Positions 51,833 to 63,401 of a stretch of 64,000 nt of DNA are shown one piece after another; the first letter of the stretch is position 1, and every line of letters starts with the position of its first letter. Where the stretch lies: positions 16,066,111 through 16,130,110 of the forward strand of contig NC_092576.1 of the NCBI RefSeq assembly GCF_037975245.1, written 5' to 3'. Made by a program: the position numbers and the translations under genes. This stretch comes from Apostichopus japonicus. Its lineage: Eukaryota > Echinodermata > Holothuroidea > Aspidochirotida > Stichopodidae. The notes beneath the pieces were generated by a model. The model was not told the origin of the DNA. It worked only from the letters and a program-made list of their open reading frames with translations, and did no database searches.

Positions 51833-52021
51833 AACAAATATAGGAGGTACTTTCCTCAAGCTAATAACAAAGCACACCCCTCTGGATCATAGGCTCTACC
51901 AAATGTTTAACATACACGTAATGAAAGTCAGCTAAAGCTACACGAATAATATGAAGTCAATCATTTAATCCCATAATAAGGACAGTATAAACAGAACTCA
52001 TTTTAAAGTGCCGCCATGTCA
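51833..52021 (+). pseudogene. Inverted copy of a Penelope-like fragment (left palindrome arm)
   Basis: Reverse complement of 52221-52409 with one mismatch in 189 bp. On the plus strand it reads GGTFLKLITKHTPLDHRLY, then MFNIHVMKVS, a TAA stop, [10 protein letters not shown] and another TAA, matching the end of the RT-to-endonuclease linker of Penelope-like elements. The same stops occur in the right arm. Confidence 0.8.
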
Positions 52022-52093
52022 ACTAACCGCCCGACTGTGATAGGAAGAACTAACATGTTAAGGTCACGTACACGAATGTTTACGTCCAGTTGT

Positions 52094-52095
<2 letters not shown>

Positions 52096-52166
<71 letters not shown>

Positions 52167-52169
52167 TAT

Positions 52170-52220
<51 letters not shown>
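52096..52220. repeat. (TA)n microsatellite at the palindrome centre
   Basis: About 125 bp of TA with CA interruptions between the two palindrome arms. Bases 52022-52095 are unique and may continue the left Penelope-like copy. Confidence 0.95.
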
Positions 52221-52223
<3 letters not shown>

Positions 52224-52808
52224 CATGGCGGCACTTTAAAATGAGTTCTGTTTATACTGTCCTTATTATGGGATTAAATGATTGACTTCATATTATTCGT
52301 GTAGCTTTAGCTGACTTTCATTACGTGTATGTTAAACATTTTGTAGAGCCTATGATCCAGAGGGGTGTGCTTTGTTATTAGCTTGAGGAAAGTACCTCCT
52401 ATATTTGTTTTCACGTCCATATTGAATGAACCAGATGTTGTTCCTGTTGCGGGTTCTCTTTTTGTACGCTCGGGGTAAGCTACCTTGTTTCGGTTGGGTG
52501 TATTGTGTGGATTCTGTGTATCCACTAGATTTCAGGGCTTCGCCGTACACGCTAGCGACAGTATTGAAAACGTCTCGGTTCGAATGTAGCATAGATATTA
52601 TTTTGCTTACGGCGACGTGGATGTGCCTAATTATAAATGGTGGGTGGTTGGATTTGGTCATTTGGATTTCTTGTATGGTGTGTGTATGCCAGTTACAAGT
52701 TTGAGGTTGATGTTGATAGTTGACTGGTGTGAGGTTGGTTTGAACGGTTATTTGTAGGTCAAATGACTGAAAATCTGGATCAGTTCTAACATCTCCGTAC
52801 ACCAGCAA
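52221..52808 (-). pseudogene. Penelope-like retroelement fragment
   Basis: On the minus strand the frame from 52808 reads KSNHPPFIIRHI, then NRDVFNTVASVYGEALKSSGY, RTRNRNNIWF and, after a frameshift near 52425, DVKTNIGGTFLKLI and LYKMFNIHVMKVS. This order (SNHPP, VF...Y..AL..SGY, WF, NIG..FL.L...H, H.L.K.FN...VKVS) is one I associate with the stretch between reverse transcriptase and GIY-YIG endonuclease in animal Penelope-like elements. The catalytic RT core and the GIY-YIG domain are absent. Several stops mark it as dead. Confidence 0.7.
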
Positions 52809-55800
52809 TTTACCTTACCAGGTCATGTTACTTTATATGTACAGAAAGCTGCCCCCTACGTGGGAAATTTTTAACCAGCGTATTAGTATATAAAGCTAAA
52901 CTCACATCGGACACAGCATCTAAGTCGTACATACATACGTAACTGCATAGCAATCGAGATCGTTGCATACTGATGAACCTTGTACACCACCACTCAGTAT
53001 CCAAGACCTTGCCAATATTCAGGACACTTTGCAGGTGAAACATTCGAAAATCGTACAAGAAACTGAATTCACAGCAAAGTGACATACACTTCCACTAAAA
53101 TGTATGGATATGACTATATGTATCAGGGTGTTATGCTGCTGTTATATTTTCATGAGAAGATTGATATTAAAATATATTTTATTCACTCCTCTAAAGCCTT
53201 TTGAAAATTGTATATAGGAGAGAGATTTTTGGACGTCACGTCAGAGTAAAAAAAAGGTAACAGGGGTTAAGGGAGTCAACCCATTGTCAGTGGTTGTACA
53301 TCAGCTTTGTGTATTGCATGCAGCTTAACATACCATTCCTTTGTTAAATCTACATCTTACCAGCTTTGTCTTTTTAGTTTTAATTATATAAAACATATTG
53401 ATTTCTTTTTAGGACTTGTGTTGCATACCACATTGAATCTTTCAAAAGTAGCAAAGTGTCTTTTTATATAAATTCAAATTTCAAACAACATTAACAAAAC
53501 TTGTCTCCAGAATGTGTTCCTATTACTACGAAGGAAATGAAGGAAATTGCGAAGTTGTGCAATGCAGACAAATATTTAGAGGGAAAGTATACTTCCTGGT
53601 AAACAAAACGAGCAAGAATGATACAAAAAAAAAGGTGAGTCGCACCTGAAATTGCACCGAAAATGTCAAAGATATACTTTACAGGTTAAGTTCACTAGAA
53701 AGGAGGATCAAATTTCTATCCCCAGAATTATCGGCACCAATAAGAGAATAAATATCTCACCCAAATTGTTTTATTTGAATAGAGTCATTCAAAGATAAGT
53801 TGATTCCGTGTGACGTTTACTCCGTGTGAGAATTTGACGTAGCGTTTGTTCATCAATACATTGTTGTAGGCTAGTCTTGCAATTTTATTGGCAAGCTTTC
53901 CGTCTAACTATTTACACTGTAGCAATATAAATGGCATCGCAAATAATTATTGAATTTATTTATATATTTTGCTTTCAGATTATATTTCATTAACTAACTA
54001 ACAATTTAACTGCAACACCAATATCATAGAAAAGATAACACTATAAAACCAATATTATTTGGTATTAAACAAAAGTATCAGTATTTCATGGTAGACATGC
54101 AAATGTGACTAGAAAGAGAAATAGTGAAAAGTGAAAACAGTGAAATAAAGTCATCAAATGTTACTCGATTTTTCTAACACTGTGTGTAAATGGTTGACGT
54201 ACACTTGCCGAGGCTTCAAAGATCTTAAATGATAAGTGATTTTAATTATATATTGTCGTAAATGGTTAACTAATCTCGTTAGTCAGCTGAACGCTCTCAG
54301 CTGTGGTATGGCTATCGCGAAATTTTGCCGACTGCTGTCACTTTTTGCCACCGTGTTTAATTGACTGTCGTTTCGTCAATTTGTATTCCATTTGGCTGAA
54401 AATGTCGCTGAAATGTATTAATGTGTGCGTCCTTTGAGGGTCATTCTCTGAAAACGTTAGACATATATTGCTGAAATGTTGTTGATATAAAGTTTGAGTG
54501 GTGGTGAACCAAATCTGTGAGGAACATTTTATTGTCGTCATTGAGGGCCCAAAACAGGGCGTTCTGTATATTTTCAGTTATGATGAAACGTAGGCTACAG
54601 CTAATGCAATGATCGATAGGACTAAAATGTCGTGATTGGTTTGTGTGAGTTATATTTTCCTACATGCGATCAATATCTTACATATGAAGGTCATTGGACG
54701 TCACGAGCGTTCATTTTCTGAAAATGTAAAAAAGTGCTACTTCCTCTAGAGCTTTTGTCCAAAGGTGCTTCATAGTTGTAGATACAACGTTTGAAAGGTG
54801 GTGAACCAAAGTTATTCAGGAAATTTTTATGTCGTTATGTGAGGGTGCAAACAGTTTCACAGTTTCAGTTTCAGTATAACAGTATAGTAGTTTCAGTAAA
54901 ACAGTTTCAGTTGTAATGTACTCTTGGATAGCTAATAAGCTGAACCCCCTGTGTCAAATGTAGTGGAAGTGTCCCACGAAAGTTCAACAGAACTTCCATA
55001 CTTGAAAGTACATTCGGATATCACCATTTAAAAATAAGGGTTGTTTAATGTATAGTTTCATTTCATCATTATACGTCACCTTAAGTGTGAACAACCGTGG
55101 GAAGATAACTGAACGATGAGCGAAACGAAACAAAGATATTTGAAGTGACATATATGATTGCACTATTTCAGGGAAACTGACTTGAACACGAAAAATTAAA
55201 TAAAATTAACAGCCTAAGAGACTTTTGAACCCTCGGGCTATATAAAATATTGCTATTATCTTTTAAAATAAGTTTAAGTTAATTATTCACCAGCTATTCC
55301 ATTGTAAATTAATCGCCTAACAGACTTTTCAAAATGGAAACGAAAAAGAAAGTTGAATATTTGAGTGCATATGATTAAGAACCCTCTTGGCTGCATACAA
55401 TAGTTGCTAAAAACACTTAATATCCTTTTTATTAGACCTTGTTAACGGTTAGTATCACTTTCACACTTTACCTAACAGAGTGATCTCTTGAGCTGTGTTA
55501 CAGTGCATGTAAAAAGGAAGATCACAAATAACTCAACCATTTTACTGTTATGTATCTCTGTCTGAAGAATATGCCCCGTGAAGAAAAAGGCGTGAAGTTG
55601 GCGGACTTATTCAGTTGTTGGCAAGATTAATATTCGTATAAATATTAATAACAGAAAAGAAGAAGACTTCCTGACACGCAATCGTTTTGCATCAAAAGCA
55701 TAGTATTGTGAGGTTTCGCTGTATTGTTTGTCTGTGAGGTTAACAGTAGTTTAAATGTAACAAATATGTTTTCGTTCGTAATCTGTATAGTTAATATGAT

Positions 55801-56427
55801 ATATATTTCAGTATCCCGACTGTAGGCAGAATTATAGTATTTTTTTATGTCGTAGTTCAGGAAAAGAGGTAGAAACGAAGCATTTGTGTGCAATTATCTT
55901 TCTGTAGCTTTGCCAGTTTTCAAGGTTTTACTAATTAAAATATGCAATATCTATGGAAATACTTTTCAGATTGTAATCGATGATAATAATTTAACAATGT
56001 TGTTCTTACAACAAATATGCATGCACAGCATAACTTTCAAATCACATCATCTTCTGTACGGCTACATTACGTGTAGAATATTATAGATTAACGTACGTAC
56101 AATATTAGCGAGTTACTTTTGCTAGTTGGTGTTTTAGTCGTCAGGAAATGCATGTGGAATATTAAGAACGTTTATAGGCCTGGCTTATTGTTGCATAATT
56201 AGCCAATTTGCTGACGAAAATGTTCAAACTTTTGCTAAACTTTTGCATGATGCTCATTATACTTTAAAATTGGAAAATTGTTGATACATTAAAAACTTAT
56301 TAAGTTACCGTCGCATATGAATGTCAGCATCTCAACTGTATCGAAGTTGCAGAAACAGCATCTTCACAATTTAGCACCTGCGTTTTCTTGAAGATGTGTG
56401 TGTCTTAATTTTACTGATTTTCTCGCA
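52809..56427. other. Non-coding stretch upstream of the LRR gene
   Basis: A block near 54480-54560 (GTGGTGGTGAACCAAA) recurs diverged near 54790-54850. A weak exon-like frame lies at 53511-53598. A TTTCAG-containing minisatellite-like run is at 54855-54910. The promoter of the LRR gene should fall near the end of this stretch. Confidence 0.4.
53511..53598 (+). CDS. Possible isolated exon, weak
   Basis: Between CTTGTCTCCAG| and |GTAAAC, one frame reads CVPITTKEMKEIAKLCNADK and then YLEGKYTS with phase 2 at both ends. The composition looks protein-like but no family is recognised and no partner exon was found. The pyrimidine tract is poor. Confidence 0.18.
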
Positions 56428-56442
56428 GAAAAGAACAGGAAA

Positions 56443-56524
56443 ATGCTTGCGAGCAGGGTGACTACGTTGACTTGGTTGTGTGTCATTTTTTATTTACGTG
56501 TAGCTTTGTTAGCTAACGGGCAAG
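56443..56524 (+). CDS. LRR gene signal-peptide exon
   Basis: ATG at 56443 starts MLASRVTTLTWLCVIFYLRV and then ALLANGQ, a basic start, hydrophobic core and polar end typical of a signal peptide. The donor |GTAAGC follows in phase 1. An upstream acceptor-like TTTTCTCGCAG| at 56427 suggests a separate 5' untranslated exon. Confidence 0.75.
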
Positions 56525-59500
56525 GTAAGCAACGTCCACAAAATACTGTTTAGTACTACAAACGAAATATTTAGTCACCTTTAACATATGTAGTTTACTT
56601 TCTCGTTCTTCTTTAAAGTAATTGCAGTGGTGCAAATTGTTCTAATGATTAAGCACAGTATCTCATCCAACCTATTTATCATTTTCTAGATGCATGTGGA
56701 GACCAAGGGATTTGTTATTGCTTCTTTATTGAGGAAAAAGCTCTCATCGTCTCCTGCTCATCACTTGGATTAACTCTTCCACCTTCGAATTTCCCCCCGA
56801 AAACAAATAGATTGTGAGTCTGTCTTAAAACTCCTGAATGATTTGCAATTGTAGCATAGTTGTCTGTATGGTTAGTAATGCGAATGGACAGTATGATCCC
56901 TGTTTCCGTGATTTTTACCTGAACATTCCAACATACATATTGTCAGGAAGACGTGATAACTTACGGTATAAATGAATGCAATGTTACATGGGAACATTAT
57001 CAATTCAGACGGTTATGCCTTCCTTTAGGGCAATATCTTACTCGTTCTATACGAGTACTCGGAAAACGAAGAAACTTAACGAACCCACAGTTTTTTCAAA
57101 GTTAGAAATATCATACTCAACCATCTCCGTTGACGGAGTACAATACGAAAGTATTATTAAGTTGTGTATTTTTGTGTATCGTGGCCAGCAAGTCTACTCA
57201 GCCTAAAGAAATGTATTAGCCAAAAAAGGAATCAAACATGAAACGTCAAAACTTCGTTTTAAAATTTCGTATTCGTCATCGAAAATCCCTTCCCATAGCC
57301 TGATCACACATGCAAGAATTTTGCGGTGCATTTGCTATTTCACTATAAACACATCAACGGACGATTTGCCTTCGTCTGTTCTACTTACGCGCAATACCAG
57401 CAGTAGGATAATGCTTTAAGCTACGTGAGTACTTTATCTACATTTACCGTCATTCTATAATATGGCTACCTACGACACTACTTGCACAAAAATGTTCAGT
57501 TCTTTGTTTGTTTCGTTTTGTATGAATCATGTAGTAATACAACGTGCACGTGGGATGGGCCTAGTTCTGGCGGGTGCGTTCAAGATTTACTGGGGTTCCC
57601 CAAGTCCAAAAACATGGTCAATAGACTTCGTAGTTTATAGTACTTTCTAGTCATCCGAAAAGCGGTGAATTGGTACATGGGATAAAACATTGTAAATTAG
57701 TCTCTGCAAGTTGCCGTATATTGGACTCTTCAAATTTAAAAGGTAGAATCTCATAATTTTCAGTCACTGCAAAATAAGTTATCATGTAAAGCAATCATGT
57801 AAACATTTTGTGTACGAAATCCAGTGATTATTATTATTATTAACCTTTAAAAGGGTGACTCGGTTAGCCGAAGCTAATCTTCCCCGAGGCCCTAAAATAC
57901 AGTCAATATAAAAAGAATAATATTATAAAACAATAAACAGAGAGTAAGACTATTAAACATACATATATACAACAGTAAATCACAAAACTGTAAAAATGGG
58001 TATAGAACATAAAAGCGTAATGAGATGATTAAGACTTGAAAAATTCATTGACTAAACGTTTAAAAATAGGTAAAGATTTGGCATGCTTGCATTCAGCTGG
58101 CAAACTATTCCATTCTTTGGCAGCTATGAAGGAAAATCTACGCTTGTGATATTCCGTTTTACCATCTTTCAGGTATAAGTTACTTTGGGTCGTGGATCTC
58201 AAATTGTGATTATGAATTTCGTGTGTAAAGTTGAATAACTGGGTTAGATAATTTGGGGATAGGCCATTCATGGTCTTGTTCATCATGATCAATCGTCGTA
58301 TACGTATTTGCGTATCGACAAGGTGCCACTTTAGCATTTTAAATAATTCTGTCGAGCTTTCATATCTTCCCGAGTTCGTAATAATACGCGCTGCTGCTTT
58401 TTGCATATGTAACAGCTTTTGTAAATCATTTGCTCCACACGTACCCCAGACTATACTACAATAATCTAGAATGGGTCGTACATTCCCATTATAGAAGATA
58501 AGTTTCATACTCAAATCAATATATGGTTGTATGCGTCTCAATAAGGCAAGGCGATTTGAGACTGTTTTACAAACGTTCTCAACCTGAATATGCCAGGATA
58601 AATTGTCATCAATTGTTACACCTAATGGTTCTTCATATTTGACAGTCTTGAGAATTTTTCCCCCGAGTGTCACAGAAAGAGTATTTCATTGTCAGGTAAT
58701 GAAGCCAGTCTCTGACCAGATCCCATCAATAATACCTTCGTTTTAGTGGTGTTGATTGCCATTTTATTTCGGTCACACCAGGCACTAAGTTTTTCCATGT
58801 CTCTTTGCAATTTGTTATTCAAGTTAATCGTAGATGTATCACTGGCATAAAATGTAATGCACACACATTACATAAAATATCACATTACATAAAATATCAA
58901 GTACGTGCAATCGGATAGCCTCAGTAAGTAGAACGGGTAGAGAGAACGCTTTCACATAAAGTATACCTGTAACAACAGCAACAGTTTTGTGTAGGAGTGA
59001 AAACAATATTTACGTAATCATATTTCAACGACAATGCAAGCTTTGCTCATTCATCAATCTGTACAAGTATTACACTATGAATGACGTGACTGCAGCTCTC
59101 CATTCATGAACACTTTAACATCATTCAAGCAATGTTACCGTTTTGGAAAATACTTTGCCATTTACCACACCTTAAAAGACCAAAAAAACAAAACACAATA
59201 AATGTGAAATCTTGGTATGACGCATGCCGGATTGAAGAATTTGGATATATTTTTGGGCCAAGTCAGTTAAATGTTTATTTTACTCTTCAAATCTTCCATA
59301 TTGATATCATTTGAATATGAATTATCTACTCTAATAGACACCCAGGAAATTAGAACAATTCCCATGATTACCCTAACTTTGTCAGGGGACATTCGAAGCA
59401 CAAAATGTGCATTTTAAAAAGAGGAATATAAACTTGGGCTAGTCCTTAAGTTTTTATTACGACAAGTGTGTGTTTTCATACGGAGGGAATTCAAATTTCT

Positions 59501-61269
59501 CATGGTAATTTAGGTAAAAGCCTGTGCGTTTACAAGGCGGGGAGTTGCCTGCACTGGGGTCATTGAAGCCGGTCATCTTGTAGGGGGTCTGCTAGATTGT
59601 GAAAGGTTTGTTCCATTTTCTCCAGAGTCAACTGGGGAAACGGAGGGGGCAACATTAAAATTGGTGGAATGCAACACGCCCTCCACTCACATGCACCTAT
59701 GGGTGCTGCAGCCTAATTAACATATTCCCTCAAAGTGAATGTCAAGTAACGAAATGTTAGAAAACGGAATTACTGAAAGTTCTTTCCTGTCTTTCAGCAA
59801 TGATTAACTACCCCTTATCCCACATACCACAAGCTGTCACGCCAGCTTTCTTTTCCTAAATATTCTGCAGGTCTGTCAGTAAAAGTATTTAGCCAGGACA
59901 AAACTCGTCTTAAGCGTACGACCGACGTTTACATGTAAATATATTTGCGAACATGTTTTAAAAAAAAATGCCATTGTTCCTTGCCAAGCATCAAAACTAA
60001 AGTCAAACATTTGTTTAGCGCAATGCACCCATCTGCATATGTTCGACAACAAGTTGCGGACATTTCATTGATTTCATTGGCTGTATTTAGCTAAGGAACT
60101 TTTACAACTTCGTACTCATTGTCCAAAAAGTTTCAAACTCCATGTATAGGGCAACGTTTCACCGTGTAAAGAGCGTGGTGTTTGAACGATAGTCTACCAT
60201 ATGGTTGTATACAAATCATATACAAGTAGGTCGTGTTGTCATGCAACGACACGAATCATTTGTGGAGTCGTGACCTATGACAATGTCAATAAACATGGTT
60301 TTAGTTGCTCTCACACAAAAATTAAACAGATACAATTATCATAATATTTGGGAAAAATTGGGTAAGGGACGATTTCATGATTTTTATTTCTGGCTAGACA
60401 GTTTACAGATGAAGGCTATGCAGTAGTACTATACACTAAAATATTTCTCGTGCTCTTAAATATTGAGATTTTTCCCACGTTTAAAATCTGTCCCATAAAT
60501 CAAAAGATTCAGAAGACACCACGTCCATGCATTTTCAATAAACAACCGTTTCACACAGAGATTACACTAGCTATTGTAAATCTGTAAGTTTTGTAAATAC
60601 TTCATTGTGCTGACAGATATGATAAGTTGGTAGCATGTGCTATTAGGCTTACAGTATGAACTAAGGATATGTGTAATCCCAGCAAATCCAAACAACAGGG
60701 ATTGCTAGAATTACACATATCCTCATTTCTTACTGTAATCCTAATAACACATGCTACCGATTTATAGCACATTTCGTTTTTTACTTTGGTATAAAAAATC
60801 AAGAGTTAACAGTAGTATCTGTGTTCTCTGTGTGTATCGGGTGCAAATGAAAGACAGAAATATCATGATGTATAGTTTACATTTGCCCACTCAGGTTAAA
60901 ACACAGCTATTGCACTGAATGCATATTGGTGCTATCGATACCATTACTTATAATATATTCAAGTAGCTTATTTTGACCGTGACAAGGGTAGGGAGAATAT
61001 ATTCCCGAGAAATATTACATTCCTTCTGGTTTGTAGTGACTTCTGTGATGATGTGTAAATTTTTATTTTGTATAATTCTCCCTACCAAAACTTGTTAAGT
61101 AACGTATTTCCGTAGGGTACAGTTGAGTTAACATGATTGTATGTATTTATAGATAATTAAGATTTATCGTACATGTTATGTTAATATACAACAATATATA
61201 CTCACTGACTAACTACTGACTACGGTGCGTAGGACGCTGTGTCCCTTTGCCCAATATATACAGCCTACA

Positions 61270-61318
<49 letters not shown>

Positions 61319-63351
61319 TATAATTATACATATACATAGCTTAATTTTATTGTAAACTAACATATATTTTAACAAACGTCTAAGTTTTTTGTGAGATTTG
61401 TTAGATTTCTTGTATAATATAATTTTCAGGATACATGTAACCCTTTTTTTTTTGGGGGGGGGCGGAGTTTGCACCGATAACTCATTGTCATATATCATTG
61501 GTATTCGTACCATAAAAATATATCGTCCTTACTTTGTTAAAAACCCATCATTTTAGTTCATAATTTGGTTGAAAATTCCTTTCAAGGATCTGTCGGCAAA
61601 TAGCTTGTGGTCTCTCCAAATAACAATTTCTCTAGTTTCGAGAACATCCAAGCGTTGTAAATGGGGTTTTTTGGGTCTTTTTCATGAAATCGTTGTAATG
61701 TAATGAGCATTTTTAGCCAAATATGATCACTTGAAGTGTACTCTAATTGAATACTATCGAACTAAAGAATTAGTTTGATCATGAGGATGCGTTGTCGTTT
61801 TAAAGGAATAATTAAATACTGTCTCATGTTTAGGAAACAAACTAATGTGCAAAGCCTGAATACGGAGCCAGTGAAATCACCTACTGTTGTTCCCCCTTCA
61901 TGGACATTTATATCGTAGAAATGTAATTCAAATCATTAAACTGAGTTAATTGCAAGCTCATTTGGGAGTGAAATCATGTAAGCATGTCAAAAATGTAATC
62001 ATTGTAGGTCAACACGTGTTAATAATTACATATTTACATATGTCGTGACTTTCATCCAGTATACGTAATAATTAATGAATCTCAGCTTCTTTTCCAGGTT
62101 ACTTGATCAAAACAACTTGACGGCTCTCCCTGAATCTTTATGTTCTGATATGATTTCCTTACATCATTTGTAAGTATACATATATATTCCATTATTATTG
62201 TTAAGGTAAATTGTTTAAGTTAATTTAAATTTTTACTTGAAAAGGAAAATTTCTCCAGACCATGTATCTTAATACCTTATCCACGCCAGTTGAGAATTCA
62301 CTAAACACCCATTTATTAAGAAGAAAGAAACATATCAAAGAGTTTTATACTTTCCACTTTCAAGCATTGTCACATGCAAAACATCATTCTTGGTTCTTTT
62401 CAGGTCACTTAGTCATAACAACTTGATGGCTCTTCCTGAACATATAATTTCTGAAATGATTTCCTTACAGTTTTTTGTAAATTTACATGTACTTTCAAGT
62501 ATTATTAATCATGTAAATAATTTGATTGATTATTGAAAAATATTCATTGACTATTCATCATTATACTGTGTTTGGATTTCGTGTACTTCCATCTGGATAA
62601 ATGTCCAAATTATGGAACTTGTTGACAAATATAACTTGCAAACCGGGTTAGAATAGTTCACGGTAACGTAGCAATAACAAATGTACAAATTTTCTCGTAA
62701 GGAAACGGTAAAATTTGTATCTCTCATTTGCTCTCTGGTTAAGTTTGCAATTCACGTATGCAATTTCTTCGTTGGCTTTGTCAGATTTTGCAATAATATG
62801 ATTACTAAAGTTTTGAATTTGCACACTCCTAAATAGGAAACGAATTCCGTAAAATCACCTCAGCTTCAAATTGACTGTCTAATTCCGGTAAATGTTTGAG
62901 TGGACTAACGCATGAAATTAAGTGTCGCTGAGGCAAAAACGAATGTTTTCGTCTCACATAATGACCCCTGCAGATACACATAGTTACACACAGTATGAGT
63001 TCTTACGGTGTAGCCAACCATCATACCTCTGTTATCGTATGATATTCATATTACTTGCAGAAATCTGGGTTATAACAAGTTGGGATCTCTCCCAATGCAT
63101 ATATTTTCCAATCTCTCGAAGCTTGAGCGGCTGTAAGTTTTTTTTTTTTTTTTCACTAAGCCCTATTTATAATATGTTTTTGTACTTGTTCAATTCATTT
63201 TCTCAAACATATTTGCCTGCGTTCATATGTTACGTAAAATGTCCTGTCGTACTATAACTTTGTGCATTAAGTCCTTTCAGAGGTCTGTCTGAAGAGACCT
63301 TGACGTCCCTACCTGTCACGATATTTAGTAATCTCACAAACCTCCAGGATT
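56443..63351 (+). CDS. Leucine-rich-repeat protein with signal peptide and LRRNT cap (partial or decaying, 6 exons)
   Basis: Exons: 56443-56524 (signal peptide), 56690-56813 (LRRNT cap), 62098-62169, 62404-62476, 63061-63132 and 63281-63351 (one LRR each). LRR exons of about 72 bases with the same phase at both ends are a classic modular arrangement in secreted and receptor LRR proteins. Such proteins bind partner proteins outside the cell or at its surface. Two LRR exons depart from 72 bases by one, breaking the frame if spliced as drawn, and a LINE fragment lies directly after the last one. It may be a functional gene with sequence errors, a gene with alternative exons, or a decaying paralogue. 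Transmembrane and C-terminal parts were not seen. Confidence 0.7.
56690..56813 (+). CDS. LRR gene LRRNT exon
   Basis: A 124-base exon after TTTTCTAG| and before |GTGAGT. It encodes a Cys-rich N-terminal cap, CGDQGICYCFFIEEK then LIVSCSSLGLTLPPS, followed by PPKTNRL leading into the first repeat. Both splice phases fit the neighbouring exons. Confidence 0.82.
57827..58868 (-). pseudogene. 5'-truncated CR1/L2-like LINE in an LRR-gene intron
   Basis: The minus strand encodes the C-terminal half of a LINE reverse transcriptase: FYASDTST (catalytic YADD mutated to YASD), WCDRNKMAINTTKTKVL, LGVTIDDNLSWHIQV, then the thumb and tail region to WNSLPAECKHAKSLPIF and a stop at about 58029. One frameshift lies near 58670. 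The 3' tail ends in a conserved-looking hairpin (57864-57877) and an (ATT)n run. The 5' end is cut at the YADD box, as usual for LINE insertions. It is antisense to the host gene. Confidence 0.88.
57864..57877 (-). other. LINE 3'-end hairpin with UUCG-type loop
   Basis: On the minus strand TTAGC-TTCG-GCTAA forms a 5-bp stem closed by a UUCG tetraloop, about 20 bases from the (ATT)n tail. Some LINE reverse transcriptases recognise such 3' stem-loops in their RNA. Confidence 0.6.
58866..58899 (+). repeat. Perfect 17-bp tandem duplication at the LINE 5' junction
   Basis: CATTACATAAAATATCA occurs twice in tandem, at 58866-58882 and 58883-58899, directly at the truncated end of the LINE. Confidence 0.9.
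60629..60758. repeat. 57-bp near-perfect hairpin
   Basis: Arms 60629-60685 and 60702-60758 pair over 57 bp with seven mismatches around a 16-base loop. No target-site duplication was seen. It could be a small foldback element or a hairpin RNA precursor. Confidence 0.85.
61271..61314. repeat. (TA)n microsatellite
   Basis: About 44 bp of TA. A T-run and G-run follow at 61444-61460. Confidence 0.95.
62098..62169 (+). CDS. LRR exon A
   Basis: 72 bases after TTCTTTTCCAG| and before |GTAAGT. It encodes LLDQNNLTALPESLCSDMIS and LHH; joined to the cap exon this gives LxLxxNxLxxLP spacing. It is closely similar to exon B, suggesting recent exon duplication. Confidence 0.82.
62404..62476 (+). CDS. 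LRR exon B (one base too long)
   Basis: After TTCTTTTCAG| it encodes SLSHNNLMALPEHIISEMIS and LQF. The only nearby GT gives 73 bases, one more than the module, because of a six-T run. As drawn it shifts the frame into exon C; skipping it would keep the frame from A to C. Confidence 0.65.
63061..63132 (+). CDS. LRR exon C
   Basis: 72 bases after TTACTTGCAG| and before |GTAAGT. It encodes NLGYNKLGSLPMHIFSNLSK and LERL, a canonical 24-residue LRR. Confidence 0.85.
63281..63351 (+). CDS. LRR exon D (one base short, or terminal)
   Basis: After GTCCTTTCAG| it encodes GLSEETLTSLPVTIFSNLTN and LQD. A GT at 63352 would end it after 71 bases, off by one. If no splicing occurs the frame continues to TAA at 63399-63401. 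The Leu-x-x-Asn-x-Leu Asn position is also lost. Confidence 0.6.
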
Positions 63352-63401
63352 GTAGGATTGTTTCATGTTCATACTATATGACTGAATTGCAAGTTACTTA
63401 A

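Larger units (their letters stand above)
58900..62097. other. Large LRR-gene intron, remaining part
   Basis: AT-rich, with no further exon recognised. It holds the hairpin at 60629-60758 and a (TA)n tract at 61271-61314. Confidence 0.45.
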
